From assembly GCA_031993545.1 (NCBI GenBank), contig DAMAHZ010000004.1, forward strand, positions 1 to 64,000: DNA of 64,000 bases, read 5' to 3'. Origin of the DNA: UBA1535 sp002323775. GTDB lineage: Bacteria; Bacillota; Clostridia; Tissierellales; Sedimentibacteraceae. A program made the translations under genes and the position numbers. Shown one piece after another: positions 8,504 to 16,341 of this stretch; position 1 is the first letter of the stretch, and each line of letters opens with the position of its first letter. Under the pieces are notes generated by a model. That model searched no databases and was not told the DNA's origin. It saw only the letters and a list, made by a program, of their open reading frames with translations.

Positions 8504-9313
8504 ATGATTATAGAAGATGAAATTCTGATATTAAAAGAAGTAAAATATAATGATAATGATAAAATACTTCACGCACTATCTAAAAATAATGGCAAAATTC
8601 AAGTTTTGTCAAGAGGCTGTAGAAAGAGTAAAAGCCCTTTAATTAACATATCTCAAATCATGGCATACTCAAAATGCCAGCTTTATGTTAGCAAGGATAT
8701 GTACATATTAAATGGTGGTGAATTGATTGATAATTTTTATAATATTAGAAGTAAAATCACAGCATTTTTGCATGGAAGCTATATTTTAGAGCTGCTAAGC
8801 TATATTTCTCAGGAAAATGATATTGACGGTAAAGCTTTTGAAATGACTGTTAGACTTTTTCAAATACTAAATGATATTGAAGAAGATGAAGATAAAATTG
8901 AAAATATAATATCTATATATGAGCTTAAGCTGATTTCAATGCTTGGATATAGACCACAGCTAAAAGAATGTGTTATATGTGAAGAAAAATTAAATAAAGA
9001 TTTATCATATGTTTTAAATATAAAAGATGGTGGCATACAGTGTGCACATTGTATAGAACAAATGCGAGGTACACAATATGTGCATAGTAATAATAATTAT
9101 GTAAATATTAATATAAACAATAATATTGGTAAAAATGATATTTCTTATAAAAATATTGTATTATTAAATAACATGCTTGTTTCAAAGCTTGATGACAACG
9201 ACATAATAAGTGAAGTAAGCGATATAATAAGAATTTTGATAAAAAATTATTTGTTTTATCATATAGGAAAATCAGATTTTACAACATTAAATTTATTAAG
9301 AAAAGGTGTATAA
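8504..9313 (+). CDS. recO: DNA repair protein RecO
   Basis: 269 aa from the ATG at 8504, chosen over the upstream in-frame ATG at 8447 because GGAGG sits 4 nt before it and the N-terminus (MIIEDEILILKEVKYND) then matches RecO. An OB-fold N-terminal domain (VLSRGCRKSKSPL) is followed by a helical part with a zinc-finger pair CVIC...CAHC near residues 153-177. RecO loads RecA with RecR in recombinational repair. Confidence 0.93.
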   Translation: MIIEDEILILKEVKYNDNDKILHALSKNNGKIQVLSRGCRKSKSPLINISQIMAYSKCQLYVSKDMYILNGGELIDNFYNIRSKITAFLHGSYILELLSYISQENDIDGKAFEMTVRLFQILNDIEEDEDKIENIISIYELKLISMLGYRPQLKECVICEEKLNKDLSYVLNIKDGGIQCAHCIEQMRGTQYVHSNNNYVNININNNIGKNDISYKNIVLLNNMLVSKLDDNDIISEVSDIIRILIKNYLFYHIGKSDFTTLNLLRKGV

Positions 9314-9374
9314 ATTATAAACAAAAAATTATATAATTTTTTTTTAGATTTAGTAAAAAATTGGAGGATATATT

Positions 9375-9830
9375 ATGGATGAATTATTAAGAAAGATTGA
9401 CGAAGTAGTAAAACGCACAAATTGCAGCTATGAAGAAGCTAAGGATGCACTTGAAAAGCATGATGGAGATGTTGTGGGGGCAATAATCTTTATTGAAAAA
9501 AGTAAAAATCCTAGTGCATACATGAAGAAAAAAGGCGAAGATATTGTAAATGAAATAAAAAAGGTTGTTGAAAAGGGAAATGTCACAAAGCTAACCATCA
9601 AAAGAAAAGGTGAAATTATCCTAAATCTGCCTATAACTGCAGGAGCAGTAGGGCTAATAGCAGCACCTTTCTTGTCACTGGCAGGAATAACTGCTGCACT
9701 CTTAACTGAATGTACAATAGAAATTTTAAAGGATAACGGAGAAGTGATTTGTATAAATGAGGAGCTAAATAAGGGTGTCAGTAAAGTTAAAGAAGAATTT
9801 GAAGATATAAAAAAATCATTTGAAAATTAA
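9375..9830 (+). CDS. UBA-like plus DUF4342 protein
   Basis: 151 aa. Residues 1-45 resemble the UBA-like N-terminus of EF-Ts and NAC (TNCSYEEAKDALEKHDGDVVGA), followed by a basic strand (VTKLTIKRKGEIILNLP) and a hydrophobic segment at about 90-115 (AGAVGLIAAPFLSLAGITAAL), the arrangement of DUF4342 proteins. Function unknown; the hydrophobic stretch may associate with membrane. Closed by a perfect 16-bp terminator stem. Confidence 0.75.
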   Translation: MDELLRKIDEVVKRTNCSYEEAKDALEKHDGDVVGAIIFIEKSKNPSAYMKKKGEDIVNEIKKVVEKGNVTKLTIKRKGEIILNLPITAGAVGLIAAPFLSLAGITAALLTECTIEILKDNGEVICINEELNKGVSKVKEEFEDIKKSFEN

Positions 9831-9839
9831 AGCAAAGTT

Positions 9840-9886
9840 AATAATAGTGCATAAAATAAAAATTATAATTTATGCACTATTATTTT
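9840..9886. terminator. Perfect 16-bp stem terminator
   Basis: AATAATAGTGCATAAA (9840-9855) is the exact complement of 9869-9884, with A-rich and T-rich flanks on both sides, so it could work in both directions. Confidence 0.8.
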
Positions 9887-9979
9887 AATATTAATAAAAA
9901 AATTAATAAATAGATTTGCTAAAAATTTTAATATATACTTTAAATAGGTAAAAAATTCATAGAAAATAGTAATACTATC

Positions 9980-10008
9980 TTGACATATATGAGTTTATTT
10001 GATAAATT
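9980..10008 (+). promoter_or_regulatory. Promoter of the glyS leader
   Basis: TTGACA (9980-9985), 17-nt spacer, TAAATT (10003-10008). The predicted start near 10015 leaves a ~230-nt structured leader before glyS. It lies in the 414-bp gap 9831-10244. Confidence 0.6.
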
Positions 10009-10028
10009 AAAATAGATAATTTGTGAAT

Positions 10029-10086
10029 GCTAATCCATGTTATGGAATTTATATTTTCGTGGAAAACGTTGAAGGATTAGCTTTTT
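10029..10086 (+). terminator. Leader hairpin with U-tract before glyS (possible attenuator)
   Basis: GCTAATCC (10029-10036) pairs with GGATTAGC (10074-10081), followed directly by TTTTT. The loop contains two small helices, CCAT/ATGG and TTTTC/GAAAA, so the RNA could form a three-way junction ending in an intrinsic terminator. No T-box consensus is present. It could be a terminator-type riboswitch, an attenuator or a short sRNA. Confidence 0.5.
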
Positions 10087-10133
10087 AAATTTGCGATTAA
10101 ATAATTAACGTAAGATTTAAAACTAAAAATAGA

Positions 10134-10247
10134 AGAAAGGATATGCTCCGAGCCTACGCTTAAATGCTATATGCGTATAGACATTAAAAATAGAGGTAAA
10201 AAGTAGCTTGGGTTACTATATGAAATCGGTGCATGAGCATTATCATG
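10134..10247 (+). promoter_or_regulatory. SD-hairpin-start element, copy A (glyS)
   Basis: AGAAAGG (10134-10140), then ATGCTCCGA (10143-10151) pairing with TCGGTGCAT (10226-10234) at 8 of 9 positions, then 10 nt, then ATG at 10245. An inner TACGC/GCGTA hairpin lies in the loop. The 3' tail GCATGAGCATTATCATG is shared in pattern with copies at 22333 and 57214. No other SD lies near the ATG. Confidence 0.65.
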
Positions 10248-11639
10248 GCTAAAAATGAAAAAAATAAATTAGAAAAATTTGTTGCATTATCCAAATCAAG
10301 AGGAATTATATTTCCAGGCTCAGAGATATACGGAGGACTTGCTAATACATGGGATTATGGACCTCTTGGTGTTGAAATAAAGAACAATGTAAAAAAAGCT
10401 TGGTGGAAGAAATTTGTTCAGGAAAGTCCATATAATGTAGGACTTGACTCTGCTATACTTATGAATCCACAAACTTGGGTTGCTTCTGGACATGTTGGTG
10501 GATTTAGTGATCCTCTTATGGATTGCAAGGAGTGTAAATCAAGATTCAGAGCGGACAAAATAATAGAAGATTACCTAAGAGAGCAAGGCAAAGATCAATC
10601 AGTTGACGGATGGTCAAACGAAAAGATGGAAGAATTCATCAATTCAAATAAAATTGTATGCCCTGAATGTGGAAAATTAAATTACACAAATATAAGAAAA
10701 TTTAACCTTATGTTTAAGACCTTCCAAGGTGTAACTGAGGACTCGCAAAATGAAATTTATCTAAGACCAGAGACAGCTCAGGGAATATTTGTTAATTTTA
10801 AGAATATTCAAAGAGCTTGCCGTAAAAAAGTACCTTTTGGTATCGGACAAATAGGCAAGTCATTTAGAAACGAGATTACTCCGGGTAACTTTATATTTAG
10901 AACGAGAGAGTTCGAGCAAATGGAGCTTGAGTTTTTCTGTGAGCCTGGAACTGATTTAGAATGGTTTGTATATTGGAAAAACTATTGTATGGAATTTTTA
11001 TACGGTCTTGGTATAATTAAAGAAAATTTAAGATTCAGAGATCATGCAAAAGAGGAATTATCGCATTATAGCAATGCTACTTCTGACATAGAATATTTAT
11101 TCCCATTTGGTTGGGGTGAACTTTGGGGTATAGCTGATAGAACTGATTTTGACCTGAATGCTCACGCAAAGGTATCAGGCGAGAAAATGGAATATCAAGA
11201 CCCTATAACAAATGCAAAATATGTTCCTTACTGTATAGAGCCTTCTGTTGGTGTTGAAAGAATGATGCTTGCGATTATGCTCGACTCATATGATGAGGAA
11301 GAATTAGAGGACGGAGATATCAGAACTGTTTTACGCCTTCATCCGGCACTGGCACCGTATAAGGTAGCAGTATTCCCGCTTGTTAAAAAATTAAGTGAGC
11401 CTGCAACTGAGCTTTACCAAAAATTACAAAAGCATTTTAATGTAGATTATGATGAAGCAGGAGCTATAGGAAAGAGATACAGAAGACATGATGAAATTGG
11501 TACTCCATTCTGTATAACATTTGATTTTGAGTCATTAGACGATGCTTCTGTAACTGTAAGAGATAGAGACACTATGGCACAGGAAAGAATTAAAATCGAT
11601 GATTTAGTAGAGTATATAACTAATAAAATAGTTTTTTAA
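10245..11639 (+). CDS. glyS: Glycyl-tRNA synthetase, homodimeric class II
   Basis: 464 aa from ATG 10245 (an in-frame ATG at 10233 would add four residues encoded by the hairpin element). Class II motifs: SKSRGIIFPGSEIYGG at the start, zinc-type CKEC...CPEC insertion, motif 2 FRNEITPGNFIFRTREFEQ, motif 3 near GVERMMLAI, and a C-terminal anticodon-binding domain. This is the alpha2 GlyRS (glyQS type), not the alpha2beta2 enzyme. The N-terminal alignment favours M(AKNEK). No T-box leader is recognisable. Confidence 0.96.
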   Translation: MAKNEKNKLEKFVALSKSRGIIFPGSEIYGGLANTWDYGPLGVEIKNNVKKAWWKKFVQESPYNVGLDSAILMNPQTWVASGHVGGFSDPLMDCKECKSRFRADKIIEDYLREQGKDQSVDGWSNEKMEEFINSNKIVCPECGKLNYTNIRKFNLMFKTFQGVTEDSQNEIYLRPETAQGIFVNFKNIQRACRKKVPFGIGQIGKSFRNEITPGNFIFRTREFEQMELEFFCEPGTDLEWFVYWKNYCMEFLYGLGIIKENLRFRDHAKEELSHYSNATSDIEYLFPFGWGELWGIADRTDFDLNAHAKVSGEKMEYQDPITNAKYVPYCIEPSVGVERMMLAIMLDSYDEEELEDGDIRTVLRLHPALAPYKVAVFPLVKKLSEPATELYQKLQKHFNVDYDEAGAIGKRYRRHDEIGTPFCITFDFESLDDASVTVRDRDTMAQERIKIDDLVEYITNKIVF

Positions 11640-11730
11640 CTATTTTATTAGTTTAAAAGAAATTGGTTTTTAAATTTATAAATAATGATTTATTTTATTA
11701 ACAATACTCTATTAAGAAAGGGGTTTTATT

Positions 11731-12348
11731 ATTAAATTATCAAACAGACAAGAGCAAATAATTAAAATTATTAAAGAAAACCAACCGATAACAGGCGAGG
11801 CAATAGCAGACAAGATAGGTCTTACGAGGGCAACTCTAAGACCTGATTTGGCTATTTTATCTATGTGCAAAATTATTAGCGCAAAGCCAAAGGTTGGTTA
11901 TTTTATATATGAAGGAAGTGTAAACGAGGGCATAATAGATAGACTGGCAAGCATTAAATTGTCAGATATAAAATCAATGCCGATAGTAGTTAGTGAATCG
12001 ACGAGTATATATGATTCGATTGCAACGATTTTTTTAGAGAATGTTGGAACTTTATTTGTTGTAGAAGATAAAATTCTAAAAGGTATTGTGTCGAGAAAGG
12101 ATTTGCTAAAAGTGACTATGGGAGGCGGAGATTTAAGCACAATGCCCATAGGTGTTGTAATGACAAGAGTAACAAAGGCTGTGTACTGCACAGAGGATGA
12201 AAGTATAATAGATGCAGCAGAAAAAATTATAGAGCATGATATAGACTGTGTACCTATAATAGAATTTGACGATAAAAATAGAATGATATTGACTGGGAGA
12301 GTATCAAAAACTAATGTAACAAAGGTTATGCTCGATTTGGTTAAATAA
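11731..12348 (+). CDS. ccpN: CcpN-type HTH-CBS transcriptional repressor, AUU start
   Basis: About 205 aa: an N-terminal winged HTH (NRQEQIIKIIKEN, then TGEAIADKIGLTRATLRPDL) followed by two CBS domains. This matches B. subtilis CcpN (YqzB, 212 aa), a repressor of gluconeogenic genes, and its neighbour ppsR is conserved. No in-frame ATG, GTG or TTG precedes the HTH; the first is TTG at 11848, which would delete the HTH. SD AAAGGGG (11717-11723) is 7 nt before ATT at 11731 (another ATT at 11728), so initiation at AUU is inferred. ORF callers would report a 166-aa headless protein. Confidence 0.85.
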   Translation: MKLSNRQEQIIKIIKENQPITGEAIADKIGLTRATLRPDLAILSMCKIISAKPKVGYFIYEGSVNEGIIDRLASIKLSDIKSMPIVVSESTSIYDSIATIFLENVGTLFVVEDKILKGIVSRKDLLKVTMGGGDLSTMPIGVVMTRVTKAVYCTEDESIIDAAEKIIEHDIDCVPIIEFDDKNRMILTGRVSKTNVTKVMLDLVK

Positions 12349-12386
12349 AATTTAATTAATTTTTAATAAATATATGATATATAAAG

Positions 12387-12422
12387 AGCTTGTATAACGA
12401 ATTGAGTTACAAGCTGTTGTTT
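12387..12422 (+). promoter_or_regulatory. Stem-loop between ccpN and ppsR
   Basis: AGCTTGTA (12387-12394) pairs with TACAAGCT (12408-12415), followed by TGTTGTTT. Weak terminator or processing hairpin directly before the ppsR SD. Confidence 0.5.
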
Positions 12423-12442
12423 AAGAGAGGAATGTAATATTA

Positions 12443-13261
12443 ATGGAAGTAATGAATATATATGCAGTATCGGATTCGATAGGTGAAACTGCTGAGCTTG
12501 TGGCACAGGCTGTCAGTAAGCAATTCGATATTGTCGATTTTGAAATAAAAATTATTCCCTATGTCAGTGATATAGCAATTATTGATAAAATTGTTGACAA
12601 GGCAAAACAGGAGAACGCTATAATAGTTTTTACGATAATAATAGAGGAAATTAGAAACTATTTAGTAAAAAGAGCAGAAGAAAGTGGTATAGTTGCGGTA
12701 GATGTCATGACACCGGTACTTATACAAATTGTCAATAAGCTCGGACTTTCTCCTAGGAGAGAGCCGGGATTACTTAGAAAAATGGATGACAAATACTTTA
12801 AGAAGGTAGAGGCTGTTGAATTTGCAGTTAAATATGATGATGGCAAGGATACAAGAGGAATAATGCTTGCTGATATTGTTCTTATCGGCATATCGAGATC
12901 ATCTAAAACGCCTTTAAGTATGTATTTGGCACATAAAAACATTAAGGTTGCAAATGTTCCTTTAGTACCTGAAGTTGAGTTGCCGGAAGAACTATTTTGT
13001 ATATCAAAGGATAAGATAATAGGGCTTAGCATTGACCCGGAGCAATTAATTAGAATTAGAAAAGAAAGACTTAAATCTCTCGGTCTTAAGGATACAGCTA
13101 ATTATGCCAATATAGAAAGAATTATAGAAGAAGTAAGCTATTCTAATAAGGTTATGGAGAGAATAGGATGCAGAGTTATAGATACTACTAATAAAGCAGT
13201 AGAGGAAATAGCTTCAATAATATTAGAAGATAGCTTAGATATACCAAGCTTTGAAATATAG
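12443..13261 (+). CDS. ppsR: PPDK/PEP-synthase regulatory kinase-phosphorylase (DUF299)
   Basis: 272 aa, full length. N-terminal AVSDSIGETAELVA and the P-loop GISRSSKTPLSMYLA near residues 150-165 identify the PpsR/YqfL/PDRP family, which phosphorylates and dephosphorylates pyruvate phosphate dikinase or PEP synthase. Adjacent ccpN links transcriptional and post-translational control of the pyruvate-PEP step. The SD is AGAGAGG with a 12-nt spacer. Confidence 0.94.
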   Translation: MEVMNIYAVSDSIGETAELVAQAVSKQFDIVDFEIKIIPYVSDIAIIDKIVDKAKQENAIIVFTIIIEEIRNYLVKRAEESGIVAVDVMTPVLIQIVNKLGLSPRREPGLLRKMDDKYFKKVEAVEFAVKYDDGKDTRGIMLADIVLIGISRSSKTPLSMYLAHKNIKVANVPLVPEVELPEELFCISKDKIIGLSIDPEQLIRIRKERLKSLGLKDTANYANIERIIEEVSYSNKVMERIGCRVIDTTNKAVEEIASIILEDSLDIPSFEI

Positions 13262-13358
13262 AATAATAAAGTTTAATTATTTTTGAGATACATAATCTAA
13301 AATTGCACTTTAATTTTAATATTTAAAGTAGTCAATTGATATAGACCAGGGGGTCATT

Positions 13359-14375
13359 ATGAGTTTTAGAGAAGTTTATGAGGAGTTAGAAATTAACAAT
13401 TTGTCACAGGAAGCTGCAAAAAGCAGATTTAGTCTTGGCAGAGATTCTATTGAGAAAAAATGTGATTTAAGGACAGAGTATCAAAGGGACAGAGACAGAA
13501 TAATTCATTCAAAGGCGTTTAGAAGATTAATGCATAAAACGCAGGTTTTTTTATCGCCAGAGGGAGACCATTACAGAACAAGACTTACTCATACACTAGA
13601 AGTATCTCAAATTTCAAGAACAATTGCAAGGGCTATGCGTTTAAACGAAGACCTGACAGAAGCTATAGCTTTAGGTCATGATTTGGGGCATACTCCCTTT
13701 GGACATTGTGGAGAAAGAACGCTCAATAAATTAGTTAAAGGTGGATTTAGACACAATGTGCAGAGCCTAAGAGTTGTGGAAGTATTAGAAACAAAGGATA
13801 ATCAACAGCATGGTCTGAATTTGACAAAAGAGGTAAGAGATGGAATAGTAAACCATACTGGGGATAAAAAACCAATGACGCTAGAGGGAGAAGCTGTTAA
13901 AGTTTCAGATAGAATAGCATATATAAATCATGATATAGATGATGCAATAAGAGCCAATATAATAAGCTTGGAACAAATTCCGAAGAAATACCTAGAACTT
14001 ATTGGCTTTACCCATGGTCAAAGAATTAATACCATGATTATCAATATAATAAATAACAGTAAGGACATGAAAGCAATCAGAATGAGCGATGATATGCTAG
14101 AAGCAACGTTAGAGCTAAGACAATTTTTATTTGATAATATCTATTTTAATAAGGTAGCTAAATCAGAAGAACACAAGGCAGAATTTTTAGTGGAAAATTT
14201 GTACAAGTATTATATGAGTAATTTTGATAAGGTGCCAAGACTTTATCTTGACTTATATGAAAAATTTAATTTTGCAGAAGATGAGATAGTAAAGGACTAT
14301 ATTTCAGGAATGACAGATAGATATGCGATAAAATTATTTAAAGAGATATTTGTACCATTGCCGTGGGATAAATAA
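13359..14375 (+). CDS. dgt: dGTP triphosphohydrolase-like HD protein
   Basis: 338 aa. HD-domain motifs RLTHTLEVSQISR, GHDLGHTPFGHCGE and the later D in SDRIAYINHDIDD are all present. The family hydrolyses dNTPs to nucleoside and triphosphate; short Firmicutes members may have broader substrates. Upstream of dnaG-sigA as in most clostridia. A GACC/GGTC mini-palindrome surrounds the AGGGGG SD. Confidence 0.9.
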   Translation: MSFREVYEELEINNLSQEAAKSRFSLGRDSIEKKCDLRTEYQRDRDRIIHSKAFRRLMHKTQVFLSPEGDHYRTRLTHTLEVSQISRTIARAMRLNEDLTEAIALGHDLGHTPFGHCGERTLNKLVKGGFRHNVQSLRVVEVLETKDNQQHGLNLTKEVRDGIVNHTGDKKPMTLEGEAVKVSDRIAYINHDIDDAIRANIISLEQIPKKYLELIGFTHGQRINTMIINIINNSKDMKAIRMSDDMLEATLELRQFLFDNIYFNKVAKSEEHKAEFLVENLYKYYMSNFDKVPRLYLDLYEKFNFAEDEIVKDYISGMTDRYAIKLFKEIFVPLPWDK

Positions 14376-14425
14376 TATTTTAGCAATTTTACCAAAATAT
14401 ACCTTTTTAAATTTAACAAATTTTA

Positions 14426-14454
14426 TTGACATTAAATATCACATATGCTATTAT
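14426..14454 (+). promoter_or_regulatory. Sigma-A promoter of dnaG-sigA
   Basis: Perfect TTGACA (14426-14431), 17-nt spacer, TATTAT (14449-14454). It leaves a ~75-nt leader with a GTGAG-AAAAA/TTTTT-CAC hairpin before the AAAGGGG SD of dnaG. Confidence 0.85.
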
Positions 14455-14535
14455 AGTTTATTAATGTATGTGCTGATTTAGTGTGAGAAAAATATTTTTC
14501 ACAGATCACAGCCTCTAATAAAGGGGTGTACTCAT

Positions 14536-16338
14536 ATGCTTTTGAACATAACTGAGGAGAAAAAGCAACAAATAATTGAATCAAATGATATTGTAGATGT
14601 TATAGAAGAGTTTTTACCATTAAAGAAAAATGGGACAAATTATAAGACGAATTGCCCTTTTCATAATGAAAAAACACCTTCTTTTGTTGTGTCAAGAGAT
14701 AAACAAATATATCGCTGTTTTGGCTGTGGTAAAAGCGGAAATGCTATAACATTTTTAATGGAATATAAGAATTTGACCTTTATTGAATCTGTAGAATATT
14801 TGGCAAGGAGAGTTAATATTAGCTTAGATTATATTGAAACTAACAAACAAACTATAGAGAAAAACAACTTACTTAAAAAATTATATGAGATAAATATAGA
14901 GGCGGCAAGACTTTTTTATAAAGGCTTATCCGCTAATGAAACAGCTCTTAGATATCTTCAAAAAAGAAATATTGACAAAAATATAATAAAAAAATTTGGA
15001 ATTGGTTATACTGTAAATCAATGGGATAATTTATTAACATATTTAAAGAGTAAAGGCTATAAAGAAGAAGAAATCGCAAAGACTGGCCTAATAATAAAAA
15101 GAGAAAAGAAAGATGGATATTATGACAGATTTAGGAACAGAATTATGTTTCCGATATTTGACATAAAGAAAAACATCATAGGCTTTGGCGGACGAGTTCT
15201 GGATGATTCTTTGCCGAAATACTTAAATTCACCAGATAGCTTAGTTTTTAATAAGGGTTATAATTTATATGGATTAAATATCGCAAAGGAAAATGTAAAG
15301 GATAAAAGCTTTTACTTAGTTGAGGGCTATATGGATGTTATTAAAATGCACTCACATGGCTTTGATACAGCAGTTGCAGCACTTGGAACTTCCTTGACAG
15401 ATAATCAAATAAAGCTATTAAAAAGATATTCAAATAAGTTTTATATTTGCTTTGACTCTGATCAGGCAGGCTTAAAGGCCTCGCTTAGAGCCTTGAATAT
15501 GTTTAAAAGCAACAGTTTGGATGCCAAGGTTATAATTATAAAGGATGCAAAAGATCCAGATGAATTTTTAAATAAATTTGGAAAGATGAAATTTGAAATG
15601 CTTTCTGAGGAAGCACTTGATTACTACGGCTTTCTTGAGTTTTATTATAAGGAGGAATTTGATTTATCAAATAAGGTGAGTTATATTAATAAATTTTTTG
15701 ATAACTTATCAAATATTAAAAGTGATATAGAAAAAGAGCTTATAATCGAAAAATTGTCTTTTAAGGTTGGAGTGTCTAAAGAATCATTAATAAATGAATT
15801 TAGAAGAAAATATGAGAAAAAAAGTACAAATACTTCGGTAATAAGCAAAAAACCTATTAAAACCTTTAATATTGAGAAGCCCAAAATACGTGTTTCGCAC
15901 GAGGAGGAGTTGCTAAAGCTTATCTTAAAAGAGAATAAACTGGCACTTTTATTAAATCAGATTGTTTGTGATGATGATTTTAGGGAATATATTTATATAG
16001 AATTCTTTGAAATTCTTTATCAATTGGTACTTAATAGTGGACAAATAACAAAAGAAAATCTGTACAGACTTATCCATGAACATAATGTGCTTAGACCTGA
16101 AAAAATTGAATTTATAATGGATAATATATTTACAGATATGGACTTAGATGAAAATAGTATAAAAATAGTGTTTCATGACTGCTTTAAGCTTTTTAAAATT
16201 AAGTATTTAGAACAGCTTAGAGCAGCTAAGAATAAAGAGATGTCTAAAATTAATGACGAAGAAATGCAAAGGGAAATTATGAACGAAAGTATAAGATTAG
16301 CTAAAAAGATAAAGTCATTAAAAGAGGAGGTTAATTAA
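14536..16338 (+). CDS. dnaG: DNA primase DnaG
   Basis: 600 aa. N-terminal CHC2 zinc finger (CPFHNEKTPSF...CFGCGKSG, residues ~41-67), RNA-polymerase/Toprim core with LVEGYMDVIKMHSHGF and CFDSDQAG, and a C-terminal DnaB-interacting helical domain. Synthesises RNA primers at the replication fork. First gene of the macromolecular-synthesis operon with sigA 3 nt downstream. Confidence 0.97.
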   Translation: MLLNITEEKKQQIIESNDIVDVIEEFLPLKKNGTNYKTNCPFHNEKTPSFVVSRDKQIYRCFGCGKSGNAITFLMEYKNLTFIESVEYLARRVNISLDYIETNKQTIEKNNLLKKLYEINIEAARLFYKGLSANETALRYLQKRNIDKNIIKKFGIGYTVNQWDNLLTYLKSKGYKEEEIAKTGLIIKREKKDGYYDRFRNRIMFPIFDIKKNIIGFGGRVLDDSLPKYLNSPDSLVFNKGYNLYGLNIAKENVKDKSFYLVEGYMDVIKMHSHGFDTAVAALGTSLTDNQIKLLKRYSNKFYICFDSDQAGLKASLRALNMFKSNSLDAKVIIIKDAKDPDEFLNKFGKMKFEMLSEEALDYYGFLEFYYKEEFDLSNKVSYINKFFDNLSNIKSDIEKELIIEKLSFKVGVSKESLINEFRRKYEKKSTNTSVISKKPIKTFNIEKPKIRVSHEEELLKLILKENKLALLLNQIVCDDDFREYIYIEFFEILYQLVLNSGQITKENLYRLIHEHNVLRPEKIEFIMDNIFTDMDLDENSIKIVFHDCFKLFKIKYLEQLRAAKNKEMSKINDEEMQREIMNESIRLAKKIKSLKEEVN

Positions 16339-16341
16339 CCT

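Noticed and set aside
9890..10230. T-box riboswitch before glyS
   Set aside because: No T-box core (GGTGGNACCGCG) or recognisable specifier domain; only a terminator-like hairpin and the split start element are visible.
10233..10247. First ATG of the split elements as the real starts (10233, 22393, 57275)
   Set aside because: They lie inside the 3' stem arm, have no SD at any normal distance, and protein family alignments favour the second ATG; kept as an open possibility in the findings.
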